Made by a program: the position numbers and the translations under genes. A stretch of DNA of 64,000 nt from an uncultured Lactobacillus sp. (GTDB lineage Bacteria > Bacillota > Bacilli > Lactobacillales > Lactobacillaceae): positions 1 to 64,000 of the forward strand of contig CALFSK010000021.1 in the NCBI GenBank assembly GCA_937916845.1, read 5' to 3'. Each line of letters starts with the position of its first letter. Within the stretch, counting starts at the first letter, position 1. The notes beneath the pieces were generated by a model. That model was not told where the DNA came from. It saw nothing but the letters and a program-made list of their open reading frames with translations, and did no database searches. Positions 1 to 8,354 of the stretch are shown piece by piece.

Positions 1-95
1 TGAGGCTTTCAAGCGAGGCGGAAGACCGTTTTTTGTCTGTAGCCGACCCCACGGCTCACTGATTCTGCCGGCGAAGCGCCGAAAATTGCTGGCTT
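1..95 (+). repeat. Truncated 3' part of a family B structured repeat
   Basis: The first 95 bases resemble the 3' half of the complete family B elements at 26180-26360 and 53102-53296. Shared landmarks, in the same order, are AGACCG, a CCGACCCC stretch, a closing-stem-like segment near 55-65, and a terminal mini-hairpin (CGGCG-AAG-CGCCG, about 72-84) followed by AAAATTG. The 5' half would lie outside the window. The assignment rests on short matches read by eye and is tentative. I see no coding sequence in bases 1-146. Confidence 0.4.
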
Positions 96-146
96 TCTAT
101 TGTCATGGCAACGTTTGAACTAGTTCCAGCACTTTTAACCTTAAAC

Positions 147-200
147 AAAAAGCGGGTAACGCTGATGACAGTGATGTCACCGGCGTTACCCGCTTTTTTT
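147..200 (-). terminator. Rho-independent terminator
   Basis: An 11-bp GC-rich inverted repeat (GCGGGTAACGC / GCGTTACCCGC) is flanked by A and T runs on both sides. It ends the minus-strand carbonic anhydrase-hydrolase unit and could work in both directions. Confidence 0.85.
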
Positions 201-210
201 GATAAACAGA

Positions 211-1020
211 TTATTGGTTGACTAGGTTTTGCCGAACTAGTCGTGCCACGTAACTTTCCTGTAAGAGGTTGCCGTGGCTGATGTCTTTGATGTTAACGGT
301 CATTTGTGTGTAACGACCGGCAGTGTTCATGAATAACTTACCGCCGGCGGTTACGCTGGTTAACGGGACAACGTTGTCATTACCGCTGCTAGTATCGCCG
401 GCAACGTTAACGACCGCGTGCAATGATTTGAAATGCGATTGGCTTTTAAGCAATGGATCGTAGAGTTCGTGGTCGGGATGATCTTCATCAGTCCCCAAAA
501 ATGGGGTACCCACTAACATGAGATCGTGAATCGGCAGGGGCTTGGAACTAGTCAGTCCCGCGATGTAGCGACTCCAAATGAGCCCACCGTTTGAGTAGCC
601 CAAGGCGTTCGCCGTTTTTAGCTTAAACTTTTTTTTCAGATAGCGCATGACTTTTGCCAGTCCGTTAGTTTGAGTCATGATGTTAGCATTTGTGTCCGCA
701 CTATTTTCAAAGAAGACGACGATCAAAGCATCGTTGAGATTAGTCCCTTCAACGCGGTTTTGTTTAACTTTGATGGCTTGGCTGTTCGTCACGGTCACGT
801 TAATGACCGGATGCTGATGCTGGGCGTTGAGTGACTTAATAATGTCGTCAAAATTATTAGGTGTGCTATTACTACCAGCAATCATGATCAGCGGCCGTTT
901 TTGTTGGGTTATCACGTGGCTCGTTTGGTCACGTTTGAGCTGGGTGGCAAGCCCTAAGCCAATGATCAGCAGCAGGAAAGCCCCGCATGCAATCAATCCC
1001 CATATTACTTTTTTAGGCAT
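211..1020 (-). CDS. DUF915-type alpha/beta hydrolase, membrane-anchored
   Basis: The 269-residue protein has a short basic N-terminus and one hydrophobic segment (about residues 5-25), so it is probably anchored in the membrane with the hydrolase domain outside. The body has the alpha/beta-hydrolase look of the DUF915 family common in lactobacilli. The nucleophile elbow is GYSNGG with Ser143, and plausible later triad residues are the Asp in the NDNVVP stretch and the His in DISHGN. The substrate cannot be read from sequence; esterase or lipase-like activity is typical of the fold. Its start is supported by a GAGGTGAGGG ribosome site. It lies 21 bases after the carbonic anhydrase stop, so the two are probably cotranscribed, ending at the 147-200 terminator. 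Confidence 0.8.
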   Translation of the reverse strand: MPKKVIWGLIACGAFLLLIIGLGLATQLKRDQTSHVITQQKRPLIMIAGSNSTPNNFDDIIKSLNAQHQHPVINVTVTNSQAIKVKQNRVEGTNLNDALIVVFFENSADTNANIMTQTNGLAKVMRYLKKKFKLKTANALGYSNGGLIWSRYIAGLTSSKPLPIHDLMLVGTPFLGTDEDHPDHELYDPLLKSQSHFKSLHAVVNVAGDTSSGNDNVVPLTSVTAGGKLFMNTAGRYTQMTVNIKDISHGNLLQESYVARLVRQNLVNQ

Positions 1021-1041
1021 ACCCTCACCTCGATAAGTCGT

Positions 1042-1677
1042 TTAGAATCGTTCAGCTAAGACGGCGCGGTCGTTTAACGGTTGAATCGCACGGTGGTTAG
1101 CTTTAAATAATTGTTGATAGGCAGCTAATTGTTCTTGGCCAAGCATGACGGTGTCGGCACAAACGTACCATTCAACGGTTTCACTCAATGGCGGTGTGGT
1201 CAGCGAACCTAGGTAGTGATAGACCGTTCCGGTAGTTGGCAATAAGTCGCTTAAATCGATAGGCTCAGTCAAGTCGTGGCTGGCATTTGGCGCCAGTTGG
1301 TCTAGTAACTGTTGAAAGCTGGCGTTCGGTTTACCGACACGCCCCAAGACGGCGACAACGGCAAGCTGGCCACTAACGCTTTGATGAACGAGGTGCCATT
1401 CAATGGGGGCACTAGTACCATCGAGGGTGTGTTCTGCGGGCGTATGAAAATGGATTTGTTGAAACTTAAAGTCCCGGTCGTTTAAATAGGCCATGCCGTT
1501 TCCAGATGCTTTGAGGGTCGTGGCTTCCCCCGTGATGTGGTTAGCTTGGTAAAGGCCGCGCCAGCTGATGGCGGAAAGTTGTGACGGGCTGGCATCTGCG
1601 GTTGTGATGGCGATCGGTGACTGTCGGGTTTGACCAACAAAGCCCCAGTCGCCCTGATTTGAATAATCTAGTGGCAT
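1042..1677 (-). CDS. cah: Alpha-class carbonic anhydrase
   Basis: This 211-residue protein should interconvert CO2 and bicarbonate. The alpha-class zinc site is intact: the QIHFH stretch supplies His76 and His78, EWHLVH supplies His95, and PAEH (Glu82-His83) matches the conserved SEH block. Alpha-class enzymes in bacteria are usually secreted, but no signal peptide is visible here, so it is probably cytoplasmic or lacks a recognisable export signal. Bicarbonate is a substrate of carbamoyl-phosphate synthase and of PurK in this window, so a supply role is a reasonable inference, although nothing links the genes transcriptionally. The divergent gap to the phosphatase gene holds a TTGACA (minus strand, 1766-1771), but the spacing to the nearest -10-like hexamers is not ideal. 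Confidence 0.88.
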   Translation of the reverse strand: MPLDYSNQGDWGFVGQTRQSPIAITTADASPSQLSAISWRGLYQANHITGEATTLKASGNGMAYLNDRDFKFQQIHFHTPAEHTLDGTSAPIEWHLVHQSVSGQLAVVAVLGRVGKPNASFQQLLDQLAPNASHDLTEPIDLSDLLPTTGTVYHYLGSLTTPPLSETVEWYVCADTVMLGQEQLAAYQQLFKANHRAIQPLNDRAVLAERF

Positions 1678-1854
1678 AAAAAAACTCCTTTAATATTTAG
1701 TGGATTGCACGTAAACATGCATCTATGTAAACCGTCCAATTCTATTTTCTCACGGTCGGAAACTTTGTCAATTAATGGTGTTTCTTTCTGCGACCTGTTT
1801 AGTAGCAATGTTAGAATAGAAGTAAGACTTTTAATAGAAAAGGTGGCCGTAATA

Positions 1855-2646
1855 ATGACACAAAACCGTATTTTGACCATGGAAAAAGGCATCAATTTTC
1901 GCGAAATGGGTGGGTATCAGACCAAGGATGGCAAACAAACGAAGTGGCACAAAGTAATTCGGACGGGAAGTCTCAGTGACTTGACCGCAACTGATCAAAG
2001 CTTTTTGGATCACTATGGTGTGCGCTATGACATCGATTTCCGTTCACCCCAAGAAGTGCTAGACGCACCTGACCGGATCCCCGGTAACGCTAAGTACATC
2101 TACGCGCCGGTGTTTAACGTTGATGAGACGAAGAACTCGGACGGCAGTGATAAGATGACGGCCAACCTGGAAGAACATCCCGATAGTGGTTTCCGGCACA
2201 TGCTGAAGGTTTATCGCATGATCGTGTCGGAACAACACGCAAAAAATGAATACCGCCGCTTCTTTGATAATTTGTTGGCCAATGACAAACCGGACGACGT
2301 TTTACTCTTCCACTGTACTGCGGGTAAGGACCGTACCGGGATGGGCGCCGTCTTCTTATTGACTGCGCTAGGTGTTGACTTTGAAACGATTAAGGCTGAC
2401 TACTTGTTGACCAACGTGGCCTCGGTAGATCGCATTGAAGGTGCAACGAAGGCCGCCCAAGCTAAGGGTGCGTCTAAGGAAACGGTTGATAGTTTGCGGG
2501 CGCTTTGGTCAGTTGACCAAGCTTACTTAGACGCTGCGATGACCGAAATCAAGCGTCAATCTGGGAACTTGTCCCACTACTTACGGACCGAGTTAAAATT
2601 AACTAAAAATGAAATTACAGATTTACAACGGTTATATTTGGAATAA
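1855..2646 (+). CDS. Tyrosine/lipid phosphatase (Y_phosphatase3 family)
   Basis: The 263-residue protein carries the P-loop HCTAGKDRTG with catalytic Cys154 and Arg160. This is the signature of atypical bacterial tyrosine phosphatases such as Listeria LipA and mycobacterial PtpB, which act on phosphotyrosine and phosphoinositides. The N-terminus (NFREMGGYQTKDG) is the conserved opening of the family. There is no signal peptide, so a cytoplasmic role is likely. A longer frame opens at 1705, but the start at 1855 is preferred because it follows an AAAGGTGG ribosome site and begins at the family N-terminus. A TAGAAT -10-like hexamer sits at 1812-1817 without a convincing -35. The gene is monocistronic and the physiological substrate is unknown. 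Confidence 0.85.
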   Translation: MTQNRILTMEKGINFREMGGYQTKDGKQTKWHKVIRTGSLSDLTATDQSFLDHYGVRYDIDFRSPQEVLDAPDRIPGNAKYIYAPVFNVDETKNSDGSDKMTANLEEHPDSGFRHMLKVYRMIVSEQHAKNEYRRFFDNLLANDKPDDVLLFHCTAGKDRTGMGAVFLLTALGVDFETIKADYLLTNVASVDRIEGATKAAQAKGASKETVDSLRALWSVDQAYLDAAMTEIKRQSGNLSHYLRTELKLTKNEITDLQRLYLE

Positions 2647-2736
2647 TTTTTTGAGTGGTTGCTTAATGACTAGGGGTAATTAAGACTTAACTTTAATAGC
2701 GGTAGACTTTCGGGTGAATTCCCGTTAACATGTAAT

Positions 2737-2750
2737 TGTAACCGCTTAAA
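2737..2750 (+). promoter_or_regulatory. Candidate cre (CcpA) site, 13 of 14 positions
   Basis: TGTAACCGCTTAAA matches the consensus TGWAANCGNTNWCA except at one position. It lies about 100 bases before the flavin reductase start and upstream of a TATAAT at 2808-2813 that has no good -35. Carbon-catabolite control of the reductase pair is possible but not established. Confidence 0.35.
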
Positions 2751-2846
2751 TATCCTTTGATTTATATCGTGAAATCACTTACAATATAGATAATGATTCA
2801 AAAATGATATAATTTTAGACTATTTCTTATGAAGGAGTTGTTTTAA

Positions 2847-3455
2847 ATGCATAAATTTATCGCGATGGTCGGAACCAATTCGACTGAATCAACTAACCGC
2901 AAATTATTGCAGTACATGCAAAGTCACTTTGCTGACCAAGCTGAAATTGAATTAATGGAAATTAAGGACTTACCAATTTTTAACAAGCCCGAAGACAAAA
3001 AGGTGCCGGCCTTAGCGCAAAGTATGGCGGATAAGATTTCTGCCGCTGACGGGGTCATTATTAGCACGCCAGAATATGACCATTCGGCACCAGCCGTTTT
3101 GATGAACGCCCTTGAATGGCTTTCGTTTTATATCCATCCGCTGGTTGATAAACCCGTTATGATTATTGGGGCTTCTTATGGTTCTTTAGGAACATCACGG
3201 GCCCAAGCACACTTGCGTCAAATCTTAGATTCACCTGAATTACGGGCGCGGATCATGCCAAGTTCTGAATTCTTATTGGGACATTCCTTACAAGCGTTTG
3301 ATGACGCGGGCAACTTAGTAGACGAACAAAAAGTGGCTAAGCTTGACGGCTTATTCGCAGATTTCCAAGTCTTCGTTGAAATTACCCAAAAGTTAACGCA
3401 TGCGAATGCCGCTAACAAGCAAGAAGTTCGGGATCTTGACTGGGATAAGTTATAG
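2847..3455 (+). CDS. NADPH-dependent FMN reductase-family flavoprotein
   Basis: The 202-residue protein has the flavodoxin-like fold of the FMN_red family. The key stretch STPEYDHSAPAVLMNALEWL, with the following GASYG loop, corresponds to the FMN phosphate and isoalloxazine contacts. Such enzymes move electrons from NAD(P)H to flavins or quinones, or serve as the reductase part of larger oxidoreductases. The ribosome site GAAGGAG precedes the ATG. The next gene, 15 bases downstream, starts with a paralogous domain, so the pair looks like a tandem duplication in which the second copy gained extra domains. The two proteins may form a heteromer. There are no membrane segments, so the location is cytoplasmic. 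The natural acceptor is unknown. Confidence 0.82.
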   Translation: MHKFIAMVGTNSTESTNRKLLQYMQSHFADQAEIELMEIKDLPIFNKPEDKKVPALAQSMADKISAADGVIISTPEYDHSAPAVLMNALEWLSFYIHPLVDKPVMIIGASYGSLGTSRAQAHLRQILDSPELRARIMPSSEFLLGHSLQAFDDAGNLVDEQKVAKLDGLFADFQVFVEITQKLTHANAANKQEVRDLDWDKL

Positions 3456-3470
3456 AAGGGAGTTTAACTC

Positions 3471-4745
3471 ATGAAATTAGTTGGAATTGCGGGTTCAGTT
3501 GAAGACCATTCTTACAACCGGACCTTATTAAAATTTATTGCAAACCATTTTAGTGACATGGTTGACGTTGAAATATTGGATATTCAGGACGTCCCAATGT
3601 TTAATCAGAGTGACGACCAAACTGATGGGGAAGCCGTTCAATACTTAAAACGTAAAATCGAAGGTGCTGACGGAATTATTATCGCCACACCAGAACATAA
3701 TCACACCATTACGGCGGCTTTAAAGAGCGTGATTGAATGGTTGTCATTCAAGATTCACCCGATGTCCGGCAAACCCGTTATGATTGTCGGCGCTTCATAC
3801 TATGACCAAGGTTCCTCACGGGCACAGTTGAATTTACGTCAGATTTTGGAATCACCCGGGGTCGACGCCGTTGTGATGCCAGGAAATGAATTCTTATTGG
3901 GCGACGTTAAACAGGCGTTTGACGATCAACATAACCTTAAAGACGACCGGACGATTGGCTTTTTAAAGGAAACTTTAGGCAAGTTTATCAAGTTCGTTAA
4001 AGTGATTAACTCGATGAACAAAAAGGCTGATGACGATGACTGGCAGAGTGAAGATCTTAATGCAACGGGGAGTGTGCCAACGACTATTAAGGGCCTGAAC
4101 ATGCACGCTGCCGACTGGGTCGACCAGGCAACTGCAAAGACGAACGCGGTTACTGGTAACAGCTATGTACGGTTGGACTGTGGGGTTTTGACGGTCGACC
4201 AGTTGAATTACTTCCTTAATTCAATGCCAATGGAATTGACCTTCGTGGATGCGAATAACCAGTTCTTATACTATAACCATCAGACTGACGCCAAGAACAT
4301 GTCAGCTTCCCGGAAGCCAGCACAAGTTGGGAATCCGCTTGCTGACTGCCATCCAAAGCGGGCCATTCCTCACGTTAAACAAGCAATCCATGTTTTACGG
4401 ACGGGCAAGACGGACTTATTTAAGCTTCCCGTACCAAGCAACGGTGATAAGTGTGATATGCACTATTACCAAGCGATGCACGATGATAAGGGCGAGTTCC
4501 AAGGAGTTAACGAATTCGTATTGGATATTTTACCAATCGTTAAGTACTACCTTGGCTTAACTGGCCAAAAGTTAGTTAAAGACCCGAATGCTAAGACTGA
4601 TGCCGTTTCAGGTGCATCTGCCAAAGCAACGACGTCTAAACCTGACGAAGTTTCAGGGGCTTCAGCTGATACCGATGAGGCACCAGCCGAAAAGAGCGAA
4701 GCACCAGCAGTTGATGAAGTTTCAGGTGCATCGGCTAACGATTAA
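3471..4745 (+). CDS. FMN reductase-PAS fusion with triple flavinylation-like tail
   Basis: The 424-residue protein has three parts. Residues 1-180 are an FMN_red domain paralogous to the preceding gene. Residues about 245-352 resemble a PAS_10 sensor of the type found in DUF438 proteins (note FVDANNQFLYYN and the DCHPK block). The tail, residues 376-424, is Ala/Glu-rich and disordered-looking, and carries three copies of D-[AE]-[AE]-V-S-G-A-S-like motifs at 377-383, 392-398 and 415-421 (TDAVSGAS, PDEVSGAS, VDEVSGAS). These resemble the SGA[T/S] motif to which ApbE attaches FMN covalently. A degenerate fourth copy (TNAVTGNS) lies near residue 224. I infer a multi-flavin redox protein passing electrons from NAD(P)H. 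No apbE or reductase partner lies nearby. The ribosome site GAAGGGAG supports the start. Confidence 0.75.
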   Translation: MKLVGIAGSVEDHSYNRTLLKFIANHFSDMVDVEILDIQDVPMFNQSDDQTDGEAVQYLKRKIEGADGIIIATPEHNHTITAALKSVIEWLSFKIHPMSGKPVMIVGASYYDQGSSRAQLNLRQILESPGVDAVVMPGNEFLLGDVKQAFDDQHNLKDDRTIGFLKETLGKFIKFVKVINSMNKKADDDDWQSEDLNATGSVPTTIKGLNMHAADWVDQATAKTNAVTGNSYVRLDCGVLTVDQLNYFLNSMPMELTFVDANNQFLYYNHQTDAKNMSASRKPAQVGNPLADCHPKRAIPHVKQAIHVLRTGKTDLFKLPVPSNGDKCDMHYYQAMHDDKGEFQGVNEFVLDILPIVKYYLGLTGQKLVKDPNAKTDAVSGASAKATTSKPDEVSGASADTDEAPAEKSEAPAVDEVSGASAND

Positions 4746-4762
4746 ATTTTAAAATTTAGAAA

Positions 4763-4793
4763 GTCACTCGCAAAATTGCGAGTGGCTTTTTTT
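4763..4793 (+). terminator. Rho-independent terminator
   Basis: GTCACTCGCA / TGCGAGTGGC form a 10-bp stem with an AAAT loop followed by seven T. It ends the flavin reductase pair. Bases 4794-4970 between it and the purine control region hold no gene I can support. Confidence 0.88.
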
Positions 4794-4976
4794 GTAGCTA
4801 CTGTTGGAAGACTCGTAAATCAGCGTTAGGACAATGTTCGTATTTCACTTCATAAATATATTTATAGCCCAATTGATTTGTTTAGCCCCTAGTAGACAAT
4901 GATATGGCGATATTTCGGTGCTGGTCAACTGTTTAGTCTCTGATTGTTGGTTAATAAGATTAATATTCTTGGCTAA

Positions 4977-5053
4977 AAACACGAACAATTAAAAGTTAAT
5001 TTATCGATAAAGTTAAGAAATTCGTTGACAGGCCGAACGATGGTTGCTAAACT
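4977..5053 (+). promoter_or_regulatory. Promoter and PurBox of the purine operon
   Basis: A textbook promoter is present: TTGACA at 5025-5030, a 17-base spacer, and TAAACT at 5048-5053, predicting a start near 5060. A PurBox-like element at 4977-4989 (AAACACGAACAAT, 11 of 13 matches to AWWWCCGAACWWT) lies about 77 bases upstream of that start. This is the spacing reported for the activator PurR of Lactococcus lactis. A second, weaker box with a perfect CCGAAC core (5033-5038) sits inside the promoter spacer and could mediate repression. The leader before purE is only about 25 bases, so there is no riboswitch or attenuator here. Confidence 0.75.
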
Positions 5054-5083
5054 ATGGGTGAAAACAAGGAAAGAGGGATCGAG

Positions 5084-5566
5084 ATGGCAAAAGTTGGTTT
5101 GATCATGGGTTCGATTTCCGATTGGCCGACCATGCAGGTGGCGGCCAAGCAACTAGAAGCAATGGAAATTTCGTACGAACGGCATGTTATTTCGGCGCAC
5201 CGGATGCCGCAAACGTTACAGGAATACGGTGAAAACGCGGTTCAAAGTGGCCTTCAAGTCATTATTGCGGGCGCCGGGGGTGCGGCCCATTTACCAGGGA
5301 TGCTGGCAGCGAATACGGTTTTACCCGTCATTGGTGTGCCGATTAAGACCCGGGCGCTGAATGGTGTCGATTCATTACTTTCAATTGTCCAGATGCCAGG
5401 TGGCGTTCCAGTAGCGACGATGGCAATCGGTGAAGCTGGGGCTAAGAATGCGGCGTTGATGGCCGCACAAATTCTTGGCTTGCAGGAGCAACGAATTCAA
5501 CGTGCAGTCAGCGACTTTCGCGACCAACAACGGCAGGAGGCTGAACAAAGTGAACGCCAATTTTAG
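5084..5566 (+). CDS. purE: N5-carboxyaminoimidazole ribonucleotide mutase
   Basis: PurE rearranges N5-CAIR to CAIR in purine synthesis. The 160-residue protein has the class I signature GSISDWPTM near the N-terminus, then SAHRMP and [11 protein letters not shown]. These bind the phosphate and the ribose, and the His of SAHR is catalytic. The start at 5084 is chosen over the in-frame ATG at 5054 because the -10 box occupies 5048-5053, so the earlier ATG could not be on the transcript with a ribosome site; AAAGAGGGA precedes 5084. It is the first gene of the purEKCSQLFMNHD operon and overlaps purK by 17 bases. Confidence 0.96.
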   Translation: MAKVGLIMGSISDWPTMQVAAKQLEAMEISYERHVISAHRMPQTLQEYGENAVQSGLQVIIAGAGGAAHLPGMLAANTVLPVIGVPIKTRALNGVDSLLSIVQMPGGVPVATMAIGEAGAKNAALMAAQILGLQEQRIQRAVSDFRDQQRQEAEQSERQF

Positions 5567-6680
5567 GCAACCAATTTTACCGCCAGCCACGATTGGCATC
5601 GTTGGCGGTGGTCAACTCGGTCAAATGATGGCTTTGAGTGCCAAGGCGATGGGGTACCACGTCGGGGTATTAGACCCGACGCCCCAAGCGCCGGCAGCTC
5701 AAGTTTCAGATTTTCAAATCGTAGCGGATTACCAAGACCAAGATGCGCTGATGACACTTGCAAAGCGTAGCGATGTCTTGACCTATGAATTTGAAAATGT
5801 TGATGAAGCAGCGTTAGAAGCTGCCCAACAATTTGCACAATTACCTCAGGGGACCGCGTTATTACATATAACCGGAAACCGGTTAAACGAAAAACAATTC
5901 TTACACGATCACGGTATTCCGGTCACGGCATTTGCCCCGGTCCACGATCAACAATCCTTAAATTATGCTTTAAACCGGGTCGGTACACCGGCCATTCTTA
6001 AAACGGTGGCGGGCGGCTACGATGGCCATGGTCAGACGGACCTGAACCAACCAGTCGTCACGCCAGCAGCTACAGCACTCATACAACATCCATGTATTTT
6101 AGAAGCGCGTCAGGAGTTCCAACTGGAAGTCTCAATCATGGTCACTCGTAGCGCTAGTGGTGTCGTAACCACGTTCCCCTTAGTTGAAAATCGGCACCAA
6201 CATCATATTTTACACACCACGATTGCCCCGGCAAACGTCCGGCACAAGGTTCACGCAGCGGCCCGCAAAATTGCCGTATCAATTGCGGAAGCACTCGAAT
6301 TACGTGGCGTTTTGGGCATCGAGTTCTTTGTCCTACCGGATGATACGTTACTCGTTAATGAATTAGCGCCCCGACCACATAATTCTGGTCATTATACGAT
6401 TGAAGCCTGCAATATTTCACAGTTTGAGGCGCACATTCGGAGTATTTGTGGGTTACCAATTCCAGCCGTTGTGCAAACGGCACCGGCCGTGATGCGTAAC
6501 TTGTTAGGAACGGATTTAACGGTTGCCCGCAAACATTTAGTGGACCATCCCGAGTGGCATTTTCACGACTACGGGAAAGCGGAAATCAAACCGCAACGTA
6601 AGATGGGACACGTGACCGTCTTGAATCAAAATATTGACTTGGCACTAGCATCTTTGGACCTCTTGAAGGGAGAACAATAG
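5550..6680 (+). CDS. purK: 5-(carboxyamino)imidazole ribonucleotide synthase
   Basis: PurK uses ATP and bicarbonate to make N5-CAIR, the PurE substrate. The protein (376 residues from a GTG start) is an ATP-grasp enzyme: [11 protein letters not shown] at the N-terminus, then [17 protein letters not shown] for ATP binding, and [16 protein letters not shown], typical of PurK. The GTG at 5550 follows AGGAGG by nine bases and lies inside the end of purE, which implies translational coupling. The frame stays open to 5475, but there is no ribosome site there. Its bicarbonate need parallels that of CarA-CarB in this window. Confidence 0.95.
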   Translation: MNANFRQPILPPATIGIVGGGQLGQMMALSAKAMGYHVGVLDPTPQAPAAQVSDFQIVADYQDQDALMTLAKRSDVLTYEFENVDEAALEAAQQFAQLPQGTALLHITGNRLNEKQFLHDHGIPVTAFAPVHDQQSLNYALNRVGTPAILKTVAGGYDGHGQTDLNQPVVTPAATALIQHPCILEARQEFQLEVSIMVTRSASGVVTTFPLVENRHQHHILHTTIAPANVRHKVHAAARKIAVSIAEALELRGVLGIEFFVLPDDTLLVNELAPRPHNSGHYTIEACNISQFEAHIRSICGLPIPAVVQTAPAVMRNLLGTDLTVARKHLVDHPEWHFHDYGKAEIKPQRKMGHVTVLNQNIDLALASLDLLKGEQ

Positions 6681-6682
6681 GC

Positions 6683-7420
6683 ATGACAACGACGTTTAAA
6701 AAGGGCGAATTATTATATACCGGGAAAGCAAAAGAAATGTACGCAACCGATGATCCAGAAGTTTTATGGGTGGAGTACTTGGATCAAGCCACTGCGTTGA
6801 ATGGTAAGCGGAAGGTCGCCGTAGATGAGAAGGGGTTATTAAATAACCGAATTTCTAGTTTGATTTTCATGGACCTTGCCAAGCATGGGATTCCAAACCA
6901 CTTCATTGAACAACTTTCCGACCACGTGCAACTGGTGCGGCGGGTCAAAATGATTCCGCTGGAAACCGTTGTGCGTAACGCTGCGTCCGGTAGTTTTGAA
7001 CGTAAGTTTGCGGTTCCCCACTTAATGACTTTTGACCAACCAGTCCTAGAATTCTTTTATAAGAGCGATGCCTTGGATGATCCCTTTATCAACGACTCAC
7101 AAGTCGCCGCGCTGAAAGTTGCGGATGAGTCGACCGTTGCTGAAATGAAGCGTCAGGCATTGTTAGTTAATGCGCGGTTACAAACGATCTTTGCAGAAAT
7201 GAACGTGCAACTCGTTGATTTTAAAATTGAGTTTGGATTAACGGCGGACGGCCACGTCTTGTTAGCTGATGAGATTTCACCTGACAGTTGCCGGTTAGTC
7301 GATAAAACGACTCACCAATCATTGGATAAAGACGTCTTTCGTAAGAACTTGGGTGATTTAACGACTGTTTATCAAGAAGTTTTGAAGCGTTTAGCGACCG
7401 TTGAAGGGGGCCAACAATAA
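6683..7420 (+). CDS. purC: SAICAR synthase
   Basis: PurC ligates CAIR and aspartate using ATP to give SAICAR. The 245-residue protein has normal family length. It starts with the family motif LLYTGKAKEMY (ATP binding) and continues with PLETVVRNAASGSF and ADEISPDSCRL, the two PROSITE-type signatures. A GGAG ribosome site lies at the end of purK, two bases before the ATG. The stop codon overlaps the ATG of purS by one base. Confidence 0.96.
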   Translation: MTTTFKKGELLYTGKAKEMYATDDPEVLWVEYLDQATALNGKRKVAVDEKGLLNNRISSLIFMDLAKHGIPNHFIEQLSDHVQLVRRVKMIPLETVVRNAASGSFERKFAVPHLMTFDQPVLEFFYKSDALDDPFINDSQVAALKVADESTVAEMKRQALLVNARLQTIFAEMNVQLVDFKIEFGLTADGHVLLADEISPDSCRLVDKTTHQSLDKDVFRKNLGDLTTVYQEVLKRLATVEGGQQ

Positions 7421-7674
7421 TGTACTTAGTAAAAATTTATGTGACCTACAAGCAATCCATTCTTGATCCCAAGGGTGAAGCCGTTCACGATGCCTTGCAC
7501 CGGCTAGGCTACACCAACGTGGATGAAGTTGAATTAGGGAAGTACTTTGAAGTGAAGATGCACGCCGACAAGCGGCCAGTAGCCACGGAAGTTGACGAAA
7601 TGTGTGATCAGTTGTTAGCAAACGTTAATATGGAAACTTACCGCTACGAAATTACCGAGATGGAGGCATTATAG
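7420..7674 (+). CDS. purS: FGAM synthase subunit PurS
   Basis: PurS is the small (84-residue) bridging subunit of the three-part FGAM synthase, which in Gram-positives consists of PurS, PurQ and the short PurL. The alpha-beta sandwich opening ([27 protein letters not shown], cut here into pieces: [16 protein letters not shown] then ALHRLG) is the conserved family start. It presumably helps channel ammonia from PurQ to PurL. It overlaps purC by one base and precedes purQ directly, so the three subunits are made together. Confidence 0.93.
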   Translation: MYLVKIYVTYKQSILDPKGEAVHDALHRLGYTNVDEVELGKYFEVKMHADKRPVATEVDEMCDQLLANVNMETYRYEITEMEAL

Positions 7675-7676
7675 CC

Positions 7677-8354
7677 ATGAAATTTGCCGTACCTGTATTT
7701 CCCGGTTCCAACTGTGACTACGACATGGTCAACGCGTTACGGGATATTTTAAAGATGGAAGCGGACCTAGTTTCCGCTGATACAACGACTTTGACTGGTT
7801 ACGACGCAGTTATTTTACCCGGTGGTTTTTCGTACGGTGACTATTTGCGGAGCGGCGCGATTGCACGTTTTGCCCCGGTCATGACTGCGGTTAAAGCATT
7901 TGCCGCTGCAGGAAAACCCGTGATGGGCATCTGCAATGGCTTTCAAATTTTGACTGAAGCGGGCCTATTACCAGGTGCGCTCCAAGCGAACCGGTCTTCG
8001 AAATTCATCTGTAAAACGAGTGAACTGATCGTTAAGAATAACCAGACCCAATTCTCTAGTGCCTACGCAGCGCAAGCTCATATTCAGTTGCCAATTGCAC
8101 ACGGTGAAGGCAACTACTACTGTGACGACGCAACGTTAGCATCGTTGCAGGAACACAACCAGATCATCTTTGAATACGTTGATAATCCGAACGGAAGCAC
8201 CGCTAACATTGCGGGTGTGATGAACCAAGCTGGTAACGTACTTGGGATGATGCCCCATCCAGAACGGGCCGTTGAAGCGATTCTTGGTTCAACTGATGGT
8301 CTAGGTATCTTCCAATCACTGATTGCCGCTAATAAGGAGGTCACCCATGCTTAA
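7677..8354 (+). CDS. purQ: FGAM synthase glutaminase subunit PurQ
   Basis: PurQ hydrolyses glutamine to feed ammonia to PurL. The 225-residue class I amidotransferase shows the N-terminal [11 protein letters not shown], the nucleophile elbow GICNGFQ (catalytic Cys), and the His-Glu pair in [10 protein letters not shown] near the C-terminus. The length is normal. A GGAGG site lies in the end of purS. Its last eight bases overlap the purL start, a sign of coupled translation. Confidence 0.96.
   Translation: MKFAVPVFPGSNCDYDMVNALRDILKMEADLVSADTTTLTGYDAVILPGGFSYGDYLRSGAIARFAPVMTAVKAFAAAGKPVMGICNGFQILTEAGLLPGALQANRSSKFICKTSELIVKNNQTQFSSAYAAQAHIQLPIAHGEGNYYCDDATLASLQEHNQIIFEYVDNPNGSTANIAGVMNQAGNVLGMMPHPERAVEAILGSTDGLGIFQSLIAANKEVTHA

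Noticed and set aside
1668-1895. Minus-strand ORF at the divergent carbonic anhydrase/phosphatase promoter region
   Set aside because: It overlaps promoter sequence and the phosphatase start, lacks a ribosome site and resembles no family.
2647-2846. Small hairpin CGGGTGAATTCCCG in the gap before the flavin reductases
   Set aside because: It is short, has no T tract for termination and no recognised motif, so it is not listed as a feature.
4794-4970. Regulatory RNA or small gene between the flavin reductases and purE
   Set aside because: Scanning by eye gave no aptamer, no good ORF and no strong hairpin beyond the terminator.
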